The notes under the pieces were generated by a model. The model had not been told where the DNA came from, ran no database searches, and worked only from the letters and a program-made list of their open reading frames with translations. Below, one piece after another: positions 27,236-35,808 of a stretch of DNA of 64,000 bases (position 1 is the stretch's first letter; each line of letters opens with the position of its first letter). The stretch spans positions 1-64,000 of the forward strand of contig JAFIFV010000043.1 of assembly GCA_020831845.1 (NCBI GenBank), in the 5' to 3' direction. The stretch is from Ectothiorhodospiraceae bacterium. GTDB lineage: Bacteria > Pseudomonadota > Gammaproteobacteria > Nitrococcales > Aquisalimonadaceae. A program made the position numbers and the translations under genes.

Positions 27236-28006
27236 TTATCTGCCTCGCCGTGCGCCGCCCCAGTCGCCGGAACGGCGGGTTTCATCCATCAGCCCCGCTG
27301 CGTAGGAGGTCATGCCGTCCTGCGCCTCGTAGATCAGCACCTGCTCCACCGTGGCGCCCAGCGCGTAGTTCACCGCCGCCCGGTTCAGCTTGATCGCCAG
27401 CTGGTGCTTCTCCAGGATGCTCCTGGCCATCGCCTCCGCGGCCTGGTCCAGCTCGGCGGTGGGCACCACTTGGTTCACCAGGCCCCATGCCTCGGCCTTG
27501 CGAGCGTCGATCTTCTCGCCGGTATAGAACAGTTGCCGCGCCCGTCCCAGGCCAATCGTTGCCGGCAGCGTTTTCGTGCCGGCATTGGTGATCGGCGCAC
27601 CGATCGTGGTTTCCGGAAAGCCGAAGCGGGCATCCTCGGCGGCAATGCGCAGATCGCAGTTCAGGATCAGTTCACAGCCTGCGCCCACGGCGTAGCCCTG
27701 GATCGCGGCGATCACCGGTTTGTCCATGTTCCAGATCAGTGCGGTCAATTCCTGCAGGTCGCGCAGGTAACGCCGGCGGTTCTCCAGCGTGCGCTCGGGG
27801 ATCTCCTTCATGTCGGCCCCTGCGCAGAACGCCCGACCTTCACCGCGAAAGATCAGTACATCGGTGTCGGGATCCTCCTTGGCCTGCCGCAGTACGGCCA
27901 GCAGTTCCATCATCAGGGCCTGGCTGATGGCGTTGAGGGCCTCCGGCCGGTTCAGGCTGATGACGCCCAGGCGCTGGCTGCTTCTGTAGGTGACAAGCTC
28001 GGTCAT
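27236..28006 (-). CDS. Enoyl-CoA hydratase/isomerase family protein
   Basis: A 256-residue crotonase-fold protein. The oxyanion-hole segments are FCAGADMKEI and YAVGAGCELILNCDLRIA, and the second catalytic region FGFPETTIGAPITNAGT differs from canonical E-x-x-x-G hydratases only in detail. It probably hydrates or isomerises an acyl-CoA. The ATG at 28006 has GGAGG at seven bases; a start six codons upstream is possible. It is flanked by ppk2 upstream (43 bases) and the desaturase gene downstream, so it looks like the middle of an operon. Confidence 0.88.
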   Translation of the reverse strand: MTELVTYRSSQRLGVISLNRPEALNAISQALMMELLAVLRQAKEDPDTDVLIFRGEGRAFCAGADMKEIPERTLENRRRYLRDLQELTALIWNMDKPVIAAIQGYAVGAGCELILNCDLRIAAEDARFGFPETTIGAPITNAGTKTLPATIGLGRARQLFYTGEKIDARKAEAWGLVNQVVPTAELDQAAEAMARSILEKHQLAIKLNRAAVNYALGATVEQVLIYEAQDGMTSYAAGLMDETRRSGDWGGARRGR

Positions 28007-28049
28007 GTTCCCCTCCGTGTTCATGGTTGTTGTACCGGATCACGCTGGA

Positions 28050-28814
28050 TCAGTTGTCCGGCAACGGCTCCAGGTTCAGCGATGGCACAGCAATCCCGCC
28101 GCGTTCCGCCGCACGCCGGATAATTTCCACCACGCTGCTGATGGCAAGCAGACGGGCGTAGCGCTTCTGGTTGGCGGGAATGATTGTCCAAGGCGCACCC
28201 CGGGTATGGGTCTCCGCGAACATGTCCTCCGCGGCCCGGACGTAGTCATCCCAGCGTGCGCGGTTACGCCAGTCCTCATCCCCCATTTTCCAGGACTTGA
28301 ACGGGTCGGCCAGCCGAGCCTCGAAACGGCGCAGTTGTTCATCCGGGTCGATGTGGAACCAGAGTTTTACCAGCACCACGCCATCGTCCACCAGCGTACG
28401 CTCGAAGTCATTGATTTCGCGGTAGGCCCGTCGCCATGCGCAACTGTCGGCCAACTCCTCAACGCGCTCCACCAGTACACGGCCGTACCAGGAGCGGTCG
28501 AAGATCACCAGTTCGCCGGGGCCCGGTACCCGGGTCCAGAAGCGGTACAGGTAATGCCGGGCCTGTTCCCACTCGGCCGGAGGTCCGATGCGATAGACCT
28601 TGTAACCGCGGGGATCCAGTTGTTCCACCATCCGGCGCACGGCGCCGCCCTTGCCGGCGGCATCCATGCCCTCCACGTTCAGGATCACGCGTCCACCATT
28701 GCGCACCACGGTCTGCTGCAAGCTCAACAGATCCAGCTGCCAGCGCTTCAGCAATTTCCGGTAGTGCTTCTTTTTCAGCCGATGCTCCGGACCGGCGGAT
28801 TCCAGTCTGCTCAC
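28050..28814 (-). CDS. ppk2: Polyphosphate kinase 2 family protein
   Basis: A 254-residue single-domain PPK2 protein with Walker A GMDAAGKGG (about residues 49-57), the lid-side motif FDRSWYGRVLVERV (about 105-118) and KLWFHIDPDEQLRRFE. PPK2 enzymes phosphorylate nucleoside mono- or diphosphates with polyphosphate, or the reverse. DRSWYGRVLVERV resembles the C-terminal half of two-domain polyphosphate:AMP phosphotransferases, so AMP or ADP as acceptor are both possible. The start is one of two adjacent GTGs (28814 or 28817) after AGAGG. It is divergent from the sulfurtransferase gene. Confidence 0.87.
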   Translation of the reverse strand: MSRLESAGPEHRLKKKHYRKLLKRWQLDLLSLQQTVVRNGGRVILNVEGMDAAGKGGAVRRMVEQLDPRGYKVYRIGPPAEWEQARHYLYRFWTRVPGPGELVIFDRSWYGRVLVERVEELADSCAWRRAYREINDFERTLVDDGVVLVKLWFHIDPDEQLRRFEARLADPFKSWKMGDEDWRNRARWDDYVRAAEDMFAETHTRGAPWTIIPANQKRYARLLAISSVVEIIRRAAERGGIAVPSLNLEPLPDN

Positions 28815-28970
28815 CACGCACCTCTTTCCGGTTCCCCAGAGCATAGAGCATGAGGGCTTCCCTAAGGTAATCTGTGGCGATACGCCGGAGGACGTCCGGT
28901 TGCCGGGGCACGCGACCCCGGCGCCGCGTTTCCTTCGATAGCTGGAGCGTGACGGCGGAGATTGAAGGCA

Positions 28971-29828
28971 ATGAGCGAATGGCCTGAGCACCTGGTGGAA
29001 CCCGAATGGCTGGCGGAGCATCTGGAGGACCCTCGCATCCGGATTGTTGACTGCCGGTTCGGGCTGCTGGACCCGGATGTGGGCCGACAGCAGTACGCGG
29101 CCGGCCACATTCCCGGTGCGGTCCATGCCGATCTGGCCGAGGATCTCTCCGGTCCTGTGGGGCCCCGCACGGGGCGTCACCCGATGCCGGATGTCGGGCA
29201 ACTGGCCGCACGCTTCGCTGCCTGGGGCATCGCCAGCGGGGATGGCGGCGAACCGAGCTACGTTGTGGCCTATGACGATGGCAAGCTGGCTTTCGCGGCC
29301 AGGCTCTGGTGGCTGCTGCGCTACGTGGGGCATACGCAGGTAGCGGTGCTGAATGGTGGCTGGAAGGCCTGGCAGGCTCAGGGGCTGCCGGTGTCCACGG
29401 AGCAGCCGCGGCCCGCCGCAGCCCGCTTTACGCCCGAGCCCAGGCTGGAGTGGGTAATGGATTACGAGGCGGTGCAATCCGAGCTGAAGCTCCCCGGCAC
29501 CAGGCTGATCGACGCCCGTTCGCCGGAACGGTTCCAGGGATTGCAGGAGCCCATTGACCCGGTCGCGGGGACCATCCCTGGTGCCGCCAATGCATACAGC
29601 GACAACGTGGTGGACGAACAGGGCCGCATGAAACCGGCGCAATGGCTGCAGGATTACTGGCGGGAGGTCGCAGCGGACGAACACAGCGTGCATTTCTGTG
29701 GCTCCGGCGTGGCCGCCTGCCTGAACCTGTTCTCGCAATCCGTTGCCGGTCACCTGCCCTCCAGGCTTTACGTGGGCGGGTGGAGCGAATGGTGCCGCAG
29801 GGGCGACGGCGGAGGCGGTTTGTCATGA
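28971..29828 (+). CDS. Thiosulfate/3-mercaptopyruvate sulfurtransferase
   Basis: A 285-residue tandem rhodanese. The N-terminal domain carries the structural repeat (VDCRFGLLDPDVG and AAGHIPGAVHADLAEDL) and the C-terminal domain carries the active-site cysteine in HFCGSGVAAC. The CGSGV loop resembles 3-mercaptopyruvate sulfurtransferase more than classical rhodanese (CRKGV). It moves sulfane sulfur to thiol or cyanide acceptors. GAAGG precedes ATG 28971. A link with sulfide oxidation elsewhere in the window is plausible but the genes are 27 kb apart. Confidence 0.88.
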   Translation: MSEWPEHLVEPEWLAEHLEDPRIRIVDCRFGLLDPDVGRQQYAAGHIPGAVHADLAEDLSGPVGPRTGRHPMPDVGQLAARFAAWGIASGDGGEPSYVVAYDDGKLAFAARLWWLLRYVGHTQVAVLNGGWKAWQAQGLPVSTEQPRPAAARFTPEPRLEWVMDYEAVQSELKLPGTRLIDARSPERFQGLQEPIDPVAGTIPGAANAYSDNVVDEQGRMKPAQWLQDYWREVAADEHSVHFCGSGVAACLNLFSQSVAGHLPSRLYVGGWSEWCRRGDGGGGLS

Positions 29829-29887
29829 AGTGCGCGTCCGGATCGGAGGCCGGGTCATCACCGGCCTCCGGGAGTACATCTGGCTGT

Positions 29888-31318
29888 TCAGGCCGCCACC
29901 CAGGTGCCATGCAGCGATGGGGGGAGCTGCTGGTCGAACCAGATCCGGGCAACGGCGTCGTCGTCCGGTCGTGCGCCGTCCCAGATGGCCAGATGGGTGG
30001 CCTCCGCCGCGGTGTCGCGGACCATGACCAGTAGCCAGACCTCGCCTTCCTGTTCCGATTTGGGCACGGGGACAGGCTCCCCCACCGCCCGGTTCGGGCC
30101 CGGGTCGAAGGTCGCCACGGCCCCGGAATCCATCGTGACCCGTGCAACGCGGTTCCACCAGCCGTGTGACGCCTCGCTGCTGCTGTGCGCGGCGAGCCAG
30201 GTGTGGCGTTGCGCGCGTGCCTGCCGGGCGGGATCCACCATGGGAAACTCGCAGGACTGCGGCCAGCGTTCTTCCCAACGGACCTGCCCGCTGACCAGAT
30301 CGATTTCCCCCCGCCACAGGCCTGCGCCCGAGGGGCTACCTGGCTTGCCGGTGCTCGCACTCTCAATCCAGTCCAGCACGCCGGGGAAATCGGGATACCG
30401 CACCAGGTCCAGCGTGATGGATTTGCCGTTCTCGCTTTCGTAGGCGCTTGCCGAATGCCAGTAGAAGAACGGTTCGGTCCGTATGCGGCGCATTTTTTCC
30501 GGCGCGTCGATGGGGATCACCAGGATCTCCGTGCCGTCACCGGGTCGCCAATCCAGCGCTTCCACGAAACTGCCGCGCCGGACCACGCTGAGTGAGGAGG
30601 CGTACAGAGGCGGCAGTACTACGATGATGTGGCGCTCGGTGGCGAAGAAATCGTGCAACTCTGTCACCCCGGGCAGGGGGATCGAGGCCAGGAGCCGCGC
30701 CGGCCCGGTGTCCGGTAGGGCGAAAACGTCCATGTGGACCCGGCGACCGATGCGCAGTCCGAGCTGATAGACAGTGCGTCTGGCCGGAACCCTGTGCGGG
30801 TGCGCGTTCCATGCAGCCGGAATGACGCCGTCAAGGTCAGTTTCGCCGATGGTATCCAGTGTTTCCGGATCCACTTCAAGCGGCAGACAGGCTTCATACA
30901 GGGCGAACAGCCTGCCTTGCCAGGGCAGCACGTTGATGTTCGCCGCGTTGCGAATGCCCGGCTGGCCGAACAGGGTTCGTGCGCGCTGCGGCCAGCTCAT
31001 GGCCTGGCGGAAGGCACCGTAGCGGTTGCGATGGCGGCCGGCGTCGTGGTCGGCGGAGGGTGCGTGTGTCTGGCGTACTGCTCCGGTGACGCCGCTGTTG
31101 CTGAAGCGCACGGCGGTGATGGCGCCATTGCCGTCAAACCAGTGCGGTCGTCGACCCGCGCTGAAATCCGCCGGACCGTTCCGGTAAAGCGTGCCGCGTA
31201 GCCCGGCCGGCACGCGGCCCTCCACGCGCAGCGGCACGAAATCGTGTTCCCTCGGTGGTGTCCCGAAAACGCTGTAGCGGACCGCCGCGGGCTCGGTGGC
31301 TATGGACAGGTTGCTCAT
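29888..31318 (-). CDS. Carotenoid oxygenase family protein
   Basis: A 476-residue seven-bladed propeller dioxygenase. All four iron-binding histidine segments are visible: NAHPHR, ELHDFFATERH, FYWHSASAYE and the C-terminal LHGTWV. Members cleave carotenoids, apocarotenals or stilbenes with oxygen. No carotenoid synthesis gene lies in the window, so the substrate may come from elsewhere in the genome or from outside. The ATG at 31318 has GGGAGA upstream. It follows the STAND ATPase gene on the same strand after 142 bases. Confidence 0.9.
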   Translation of the reverse strand: MSNLSIATEPAAVRYSVFGTPPREHDFVPLRVEGRVPAGLRGTLYRNGPADFSAGRRPHWFDGNGAITAVRFSNSGVTGAVRQTHAPSADHDAGRHRNRYGAFRQAMSWPQRARTLFGQPGIRNAANINVLPWQGRLFALYEACLPLEVDPETLDTIGETDLDGVIPAAWNAHPHRVPARRTVYQLGLRIGRRVHMDVFALPDTGPARLLASIPLPGVTELHDFFATERHIIVVLPPLYASSLSVVRRGSFVEALDWRPGDGTEILVIPIDAPEKMRRIRTEPFFYWHSASAYESENGKSITLDLVRYPDFPGVLDWIESASTGKPGSPSGAGLWRGEIDLVSGQVRWEERWPQSCEFPMVDPARQARAQRHTWLAAHSSSEASHGWWNRVARVTMDSGAVATFDPGPNRAVGEPVPVPKSEQEGEVWLLVMVRDTAAEATHLAIWDGARPDDDAVARIWFDQQLPPSLHGTWVAA

Positions 31319-31460
31319 GGGTGTCTCCCGGCCGCGGGCGGCGGCCTCACAGGGGTTGATCGGTATGGCGCGTGGCACTCGACCAGGCTGCGCGCAATCA
31401 ATGTGCGCCTGGACGTTGTCGAACTGCCAGCCGAAAAAGTGCCGAAAACAGGATGGGGTA

Positions 31461-33548
31461 TCAGGCGACGGCGGTAGTGTCGTCGCCGTGGAGTTCCCGA
31501 TGCCAGAGCCATGCAGTCAGTCGGGCGATGCCCTGGTACAGGTGATAGCGGTAGGTGTTGAACGGAAGTTGTAGCCGCTCGGCTGCAATCTCCTGACTGG
31601 AGGCCGGCTGGATGTAGGTGTGCCACAGGGCGCGGAACGGCTTCTCGCCCCTCGGAGTGCTTCGCAGCTCCTCCAGGCCCGCACGCAGTATCGCTTGCAG
31701 ATCCGCCTGGGTGGGGTCGGGGGTGGCATCAAGCATTACGCGCGAACGCAGCAGCGGGTTATCCGCCAATGCCGCGGGCTGATGAAAGTCCTTCAGCGCC
31801 TGGCGTACGGCGATAGCGAAATCCGGTTCCGAGAGTACCAGTCTAAAGGTGGGCTCCACAGGGGCGTGGGTCGACACCTGGGAAGGACGAGTGGCCAGCT
31901 CCCGTTCCGCCATGCTCTCGAGCCACGCCGCACCGGGTTCCAGGCGCCAGTCGCGCGCAAACAGCTGGGGGCCGAGATCACCGGCCTCTTCTCCAATGGA
32001 GAAGAACCCCAGATGATTGAACATCGGCTCGAGCCGCTCGCCGTCCGGGGTCACAATGAAGGCCCATGCCAGTCTGGGCGTGCCGAGCCAGTAGCGGGTG
32101 GAGAGCAGAGCCAGCAGATTGTAGGAGGTGGAGCCAGGGCCACCCCCTTCCACCGGCCAGTAACGCTGCAGTAACAGCGCTTCACCCGGGCGCAGCGGCG
32201 CGTGCCGTCGCGCGTGCGCATGAGCGAGGCGCAGGGCGGGATCCAAGGCCAGATCGGTGGCTTCGAACGCCCGCAGAACCAGGAGCTGTGCTACGGCCAG
32301 CAGCTTGCGATGGCGATCGCGGAATACGCTGAAGGCGTGTGGCTGCATCGCCAGCCAGTGCGCGGCCAGCGCTGCGGACGGCGCACCCTCCAGCCTCCGT
32401 ACGAGCCCGAGGATGGCGGGGTGATCGACTGTTTGTGCCGCCTCGATGGATGCAGCGTCCGAGAACTTCCAGTCGTAGTAGGGACGCATGGAGGGAGAAT
32501 GGCGGTGCAGGAACAGCAGATCAAAAAAGGCGTCCTGCTGGTCGGTGCCGGTGTTGCTGCGGAATCGCCGGATCACGGCATCCCGCACCCTGGCGTGCAG
32601 AGCGTGGTAATCCTCGGGCGCCCGCCAGCGCAGGTCGTAATCCAGCGCATCGCGGACCAGGTCGTGCGGGCACAGCCCCCGCTCGCCGTGCTCCACCAGG
32701 GAAAGACCGCGGAGCCAGTTGAACATCGTGGGCGCGTCCTCCGGACGTTCAAGCACCTGTGCCAGCAGGGTTTCGGTGGTGAAACGGGCATGAGCGCAGA
32801 TTTCCAGGGCGCGACGGTATGCCGGGCCTGGCAACTGCTGCAGCAGACGCTCCAGCAGCATGCCGATAACGGCGTGTTGTCGGCGCAGATCGAAGGCGAC
32901 ATTCCCCTTCTTCTGTGCCAGTACGTCGGCCGCCAGCGAGAGTGCCAGCGGGTGCCCGTAGGTGAACGAGAGCAGTTGCTGATGGTGCGCTTCGGCAACC
33001 CCCCTCAGCCGCAGGTAGCGCCTGCTTTCCTGCGAGCGAAGATTGCGCAGCGTCACGTGGCGGGAAATCTCTCCCCATGCGGAGTCTGCCAGCCATCCGG
33101 TGGACGGCGGCCCGCGCCCTGCCAGCACGGTCAGGCTGTGGCCGGGGAGTTCAGGCAGCAGGCATTCCCGCAACCAGCTGTCCAGCGGGGCCATGTGCTC
33201 GTAGCCGTCGATCAGCAAGACCAGGTCCGGGGGAAGCCTGGCGGTCGGTCCCAGTTGCCGTTGCAGGTTTTCCGGTGTCGGATCGATATCCCGGCCGCTC
33301 AGCCACGCGACGGGCCTGCCCGCTTCCCGGGCGAGCGACTGGAAACGCTGCAGCAATGTGGTCTTGCCGATGCCCCCGGTGCCGTGCAGGTGAAGCACGG
33401 CGAAAGGTGGGTTCCCGGCCCGAAGCGCCCGCCGGAACAGGGCGATCTCTGCTCGCCGGCCCACCATCAGGCGCAGGCGGGCCGCAGCCAAACGGTCGGC
33501 CAACCGAGGAATCTGCTGTCCAGGGCAATGACGCATGAGCCTGTCCAT
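31461..33548 (-). CDS. STAND-type P-loop ATPase with possible C-terminal HTH
   Basis: A 695-residue cytoplasmic protein. Walker A is GTGGIGKTT (about 56-64) and Walker B is LVLLIDGYEH (about 109-118), followed by a TYGHPLALSL segment like the GxP motif of NB-ARC/AP-ATPases. The middle 300 residues are helical and unassigned. The last 50 residues (QEIAAERLQLPFNTYRYHLY and the segment after) read like a helix-turn-helix of the sort that ends transcription-linked STAND proteins. The architecture suggests a ligand-triggered regulator. Neighbours are a carotenoid oxygenase and an alpha/beta hydrolase; no nuclease, protease or toxin domain is fused. Start at 33548 or 33536 is uncertain because neither has a good ribosome site. 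Confidence 0.75.
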   Translation of the reverse strand: MDRLMRHCPGQQIPRLADRLAAARLRLMVGRRAEIALFRRALRAGNPPFAVLHLHGTGGIGKTTLLQRFQSLAREAGRPVAWLSGRDIDPTPENLQRQLGPTARLPPDLVLLIDGYEHMAPLDSWLRECLLPELPGHSLTVLAGRGPPSTGWLADSAWGEISRHVTLRNLRSQESRRYLRLRGVAEAHHQQLLSFTYGHPLALSLAADVLAQKKGNVAFDLRRQHAVIGMLLERLLQQLPGPAYRRALEICAHARFTTETLLAQVLERPEDAPTMFNWLRGLSLVEHGERGLCPHDLVRDALDYDLRWRAPEDYHALHARVRDAVIRRFRSNTGTDQQDAFFDLLFLHRHSPSMRPYYDWKFSDAASIEAAQTVDHPAILGLVRRLEGAPSAALAAHWLAMQPHAFSVFRDRHRKLLAVAQLLVLRAFEATDLALDPALRLAHAHARRHAPLRPGEALLLQRYWPVEGGGPGSTSYNLLALLSTRYWLGTPRLAWAFIVTPDGERLEPMFNHLGFFSIGEEAGDLGPQLFARDWRLEPGAAWLESMAERELATRPSQVSTHAPVEPTFRLVLSEPDFAIAVRQALKDFHQPAALADNPLLRSRVMLDATPDPTQADLQAILRAGLEELRSTPRGEKPFRALWHTYIQPASSQEIAAERLQLPFNTYRYHLYQGIARLTAWLWHRELHGDDTTAVA

Positions 33549-33662
33549 GCACGATGAGGGCAGCGCCTTCTTGAAGAATATGCGATGCGGAGAAGAGCGC
33601 CAGCAGCAATGCTCCGCAAGGCTGTCGGGGCCGGCGACGCAGCGAAGACCCGGCGCACGTCG

Positions 33663-34403
33663 TCAGGCTGTCCGGTCTCCGTGGTCCGGTTCCAGCAGCA
33701 TGCGCGTCAGTTCCTCCGGGGCCGTGACCATGGCGTCATGGCCGGTGGCGATTTCCAGCCATTCCCAGGCGTCCTGTCGGCGTACCCAATCCCACACACC
33801 CCGCAGCACCGGGTAAGGCGGCTCGGTACAGGCGATATAGCAGCGCGGCAGGCCGTTGCCCACCGGGTTTTCGATGTTCAGCGGCGAGGCATACAGACTG
33901 AACGGATGCGGCGTCAGCCGCCGGTCTACCCAGGCCTCGTCCTCCGGGTCGGTGATGGCGAATGAGCTGGCCGGCGGCGTCGGCAGGCTGAGCCCGTTGC
34001 TGGTTTTCTGTGCCAGGCGTCGGCGCTCCGCTGCCGCCTCCGGCGGCAGGATGTCGAAGGGTGCCTGGCCTGGCTGGACGATCAGTGCATCCAGATAGAC
34101 CAGCCGGCGGATTCGCTCGGGCATCCGGTCCGCGACGCCGCTGATCACGATGCCGCCAAAGGAGTGGCCCACCAGCACCACGTCCGAGAGTTCCTCGAAG
34201 GTGATGACGTTGCAGATGTCGTCGGTGAGCGTGTCCAGTGTGATGTCCGGGGAGAGCAGGTGGGAGCGCTCCCCCAGGCCGGTGCAGGTGGGCGTGAAAA
34301 CGCGATGCCCGGCCTTCTGCAGTCGCTGTTCCACCCGACGCCAGCACCAGCCGCCGTGCCAGGCCCCGTGTACCAGGACATACGTCAGACTTTCGTCCGT
34401 CAT
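33663..34403 (-). CDS. Alpha/beta hydrolase (hydroxynitrile lyase/esterase group)
   Basis: A 246-residue alpha/beta hydrolase that opens YVLVHGAWHGGWCW, the oxyanion-hole signature of the plant-type esterase/hydroxynitrile lyase group, with nucleophile elbow GHSFGG and the catalytic histidine in ATGHDAMV. It probably cleaves a small ester. It is in line with GNAT upstream (33 bases) and the STAND gene downstream (114 bases), so co-transcription is possible. Substrate not assigned. Confidence 0.88.
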   Translation of the reverse strand: MTDESLTYVLVHGAWHGGWCWRRVEQRLQKAGHRVFTPTCTGLGERSHLLSPDITLDTLTDDICNVITFEELSDVVLVGHSFGGIVISGVADRMPERIRRLVYLDALIVQPGQAPFDILPPEAAAERRRLAQKTSNGLSLPTPPASSFAITDPEDEAWVDRRLTPHPFSLYASPLNIENPVGNGLPRCYIACTEPPYPVLRGVWDWVRRQDAWEWLEIATGHDAMVTAPEELTRMLLEPDHGDRTA

Positions 34404-34436
34404 CCGTCTCCCCTCGAGTCGCCGTCCGGACGCCGG

Positions 34437-34925
34437 TCAGCGGACCGGCAGTTTCTTTTCCCAGAACATCGCCCTGCCCATCTGCGGGTCCAGAGCGTAG
34501 GCCTCGAAGCCGAAGGCCTGGTAAGCGCCGCGGGCGGGATGATTGTCTTCCAGCACTTCCAGGGTCAGCTTGCAGCAGCCCAGGGAGAGTGCCAGTTCCT
34601 CTGCCCGCGCCAGCAGCAGTTTCCCGACGCCCCGGCCCCGGTGGGCTTTGGTGACCACGATATCGTGAATGTTCAGCAAGGGCTTGCACGCGAAGGTGGA
34701 AAAGCCCTCCATGCAGTTGGCCAGGCCGATGAACGCGTCACCGTCGGTGGCCAGGAGGACATGGGCCGAGGACCGTTCGCGCAGCTCGGCCACCAGGTGC
34801 TCGCGGGTGTACGCGGGCAGGTCCTGCCCGCCGCCCATCGGATCCTGCGCATACTCACGTAGCAGTTGAACCAGCGCCTGTCCATGCGTGGGGTTCGCCA
34901 GGTCCGCCCGGATGATCTTTGTCAT
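34437..34925 (-). CDS. GNAT-family N-acetyltransferase
   Basis: A 162-residue acetyltransferase with the acetyl-CoA pyrophosphate loop HRGRGVGKLLL and the following GCCKLTLEVLEDNHPARGAY block typical of the GNAT fold. It begins MTKIIRADLANPTHG. The acceptor, amine or protein, cannot be predicted. It is next to the alpha/beta hydrolase and a lipoprotein gene on the same strand. Confidence 0.88.
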   Translation of the reverse strand: MTKIIRADLANPTHGQALVQLLREYAQDPMGGGQDLPAYTREHLVAELRERSSAHVLLATDGDAFIGLANCMEGFSTFACKPLLNIHDIVVTKAHRGRGVGKLLLARAEELALSLGCCKLTLEVLEDNHPARGAYQAFGFEAYALDPQMGRAMFWEKKLPVR

Positions 34926-34962
34926 GAATGCCGTGCTCCGCCTTGTTCTTGTTTGGTTCAGG

Positions 34963-35607
34963 TCAGTTGCCTGCGGGCGTCACCCCCGCGGTGTCCGGAT
35001 CATAGTGGTAGCGACTGCCGTCGACGCTGAACAGCAGCTTCCCGCCCCGCCAGGCAATGGCCTGGTAACGGGTTTCCGGCGGTACCGTGTCCGCGTGCTC
35101 CGGCAGCCGCACCGGAGTGGCGTTCTCCTCCACCGTGTCGGCCAGCGCCTCGCGGTCGACCACCTCCAGCATCCGGCCAGGGCCCGGGCTCTCCCGGAGG
35201 AAGGTGGCGTAGCGGCCGTCCTCGCTCCAGGGGCCCGGTTCTACCGTGCCGCCGTACTGGAAGGCAGCGGGGTAGGGATGGTTCTCCCCGGTTGCCAGCA
35301 GCCAGCCGGCGCCATGGGCCGCGCCCATCGTGCTGACGGCCAGCCAGGTACCATCCGGCGAGAGGGCGCCGCCGACGAAGCGCCCGCTGGCCCCGAACCA
35401 GGTATCCCCGGTGACCTGTATGTTGCCGGGAATGGCCTCCATGTCCAGCAGTACGGTTCCTTCCCCATCTCGCACGGCATGGTCCGAGATTTCCACCGAT
35501 GCGCGTTCACGGGGCTGTTCGCCAGGTTGGGGGTCCGCGCAGCCGCCCAGGGCAAGCAGACAGACCATGGCCAGCAAGCGCGTCACTCTGCGATGGAAAA
35601 CATGCAT
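34963..35607 (-). CDS. Predicted lipoprotein with propeller-like repeats
   Basis: A 214-residue protein with a lipoprotein signal ending in the lipobox LALGGC (modified cysteine about residue 23). The rest contains SPDGTWLAVS and SEDGRYATFL, which resemble PD40/WD40-like blades, so it may be a partial beta-propeller held to the membrane. I know no specific function. It ends 37 bases before the GNAT gene and lies downstream of panB beyond a terminator. Confidence 0.72.
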   Translation of the reverse strand: MHVFHRRVTRLLAMVCLLALGGCADPQPGEQPRERASVEISDHAVRDGEGTVLLDMEAIPGNIQVTGDTWFGASGRFVGGALSPDGTWLAVSTMGAAHGAGWLLATGENHPYPAAFQYGGTVEPGPWSEDGRYATFLRESPGPGRMLEVVDREALADTVEENATPVRLPEHADTVPPETRYQAIAWRGGKLLFSVDGSRYHYDPDTAGVTPAGN

Positions 35608-35745
35608 GCTGACGGTATCGTCCCCTTCACTGGAAGCGGGTCCCGCAAGACACTGTGTCAGGCTTGATCCTTCGGGGGCAACTCCGGATCCGTGGCAGGC
35701 TCCCGGGAGCGCCCGGGGCGTGGACAGCTCGCCACCGCTGCTTCG

Positions 35746-35778
35746 GAAAAAGAAAAGGGGTTCCGGCGGGAACCCCTT
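35746..35778 (-). terminator. Intrinsic terminator of panB
   Basis: AAGGGGTTCC (35755-35764) pairs perfectly with GGAACCCCTT (35769-35778) around a 4-base loop, followed on the minus strand by TTTTCTTTTT. It lies about 30 bases beyond the panB stop and separates panB from the lipoprotein gene. Confidence 0.88.
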
Positions 35779-35808
35779 CGAGGGACTGCGTGGTCAGGAG
35801 GCGTGTAT

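Noticed and set aside
28815..29753. Upstream extension of the ppk2 frame to 567 codons
   Set aside because: It runs antisense through the sulfurtransferase gene; PPK2 homology starts at the GTG pair near 28814.
31461..33548. STAND ATPase as an antiphage (Avs-like) system
   Set aside because: No nuclease, protease, TIR or other effector domain is fused or adjacent, and no other defence genes are in the window.
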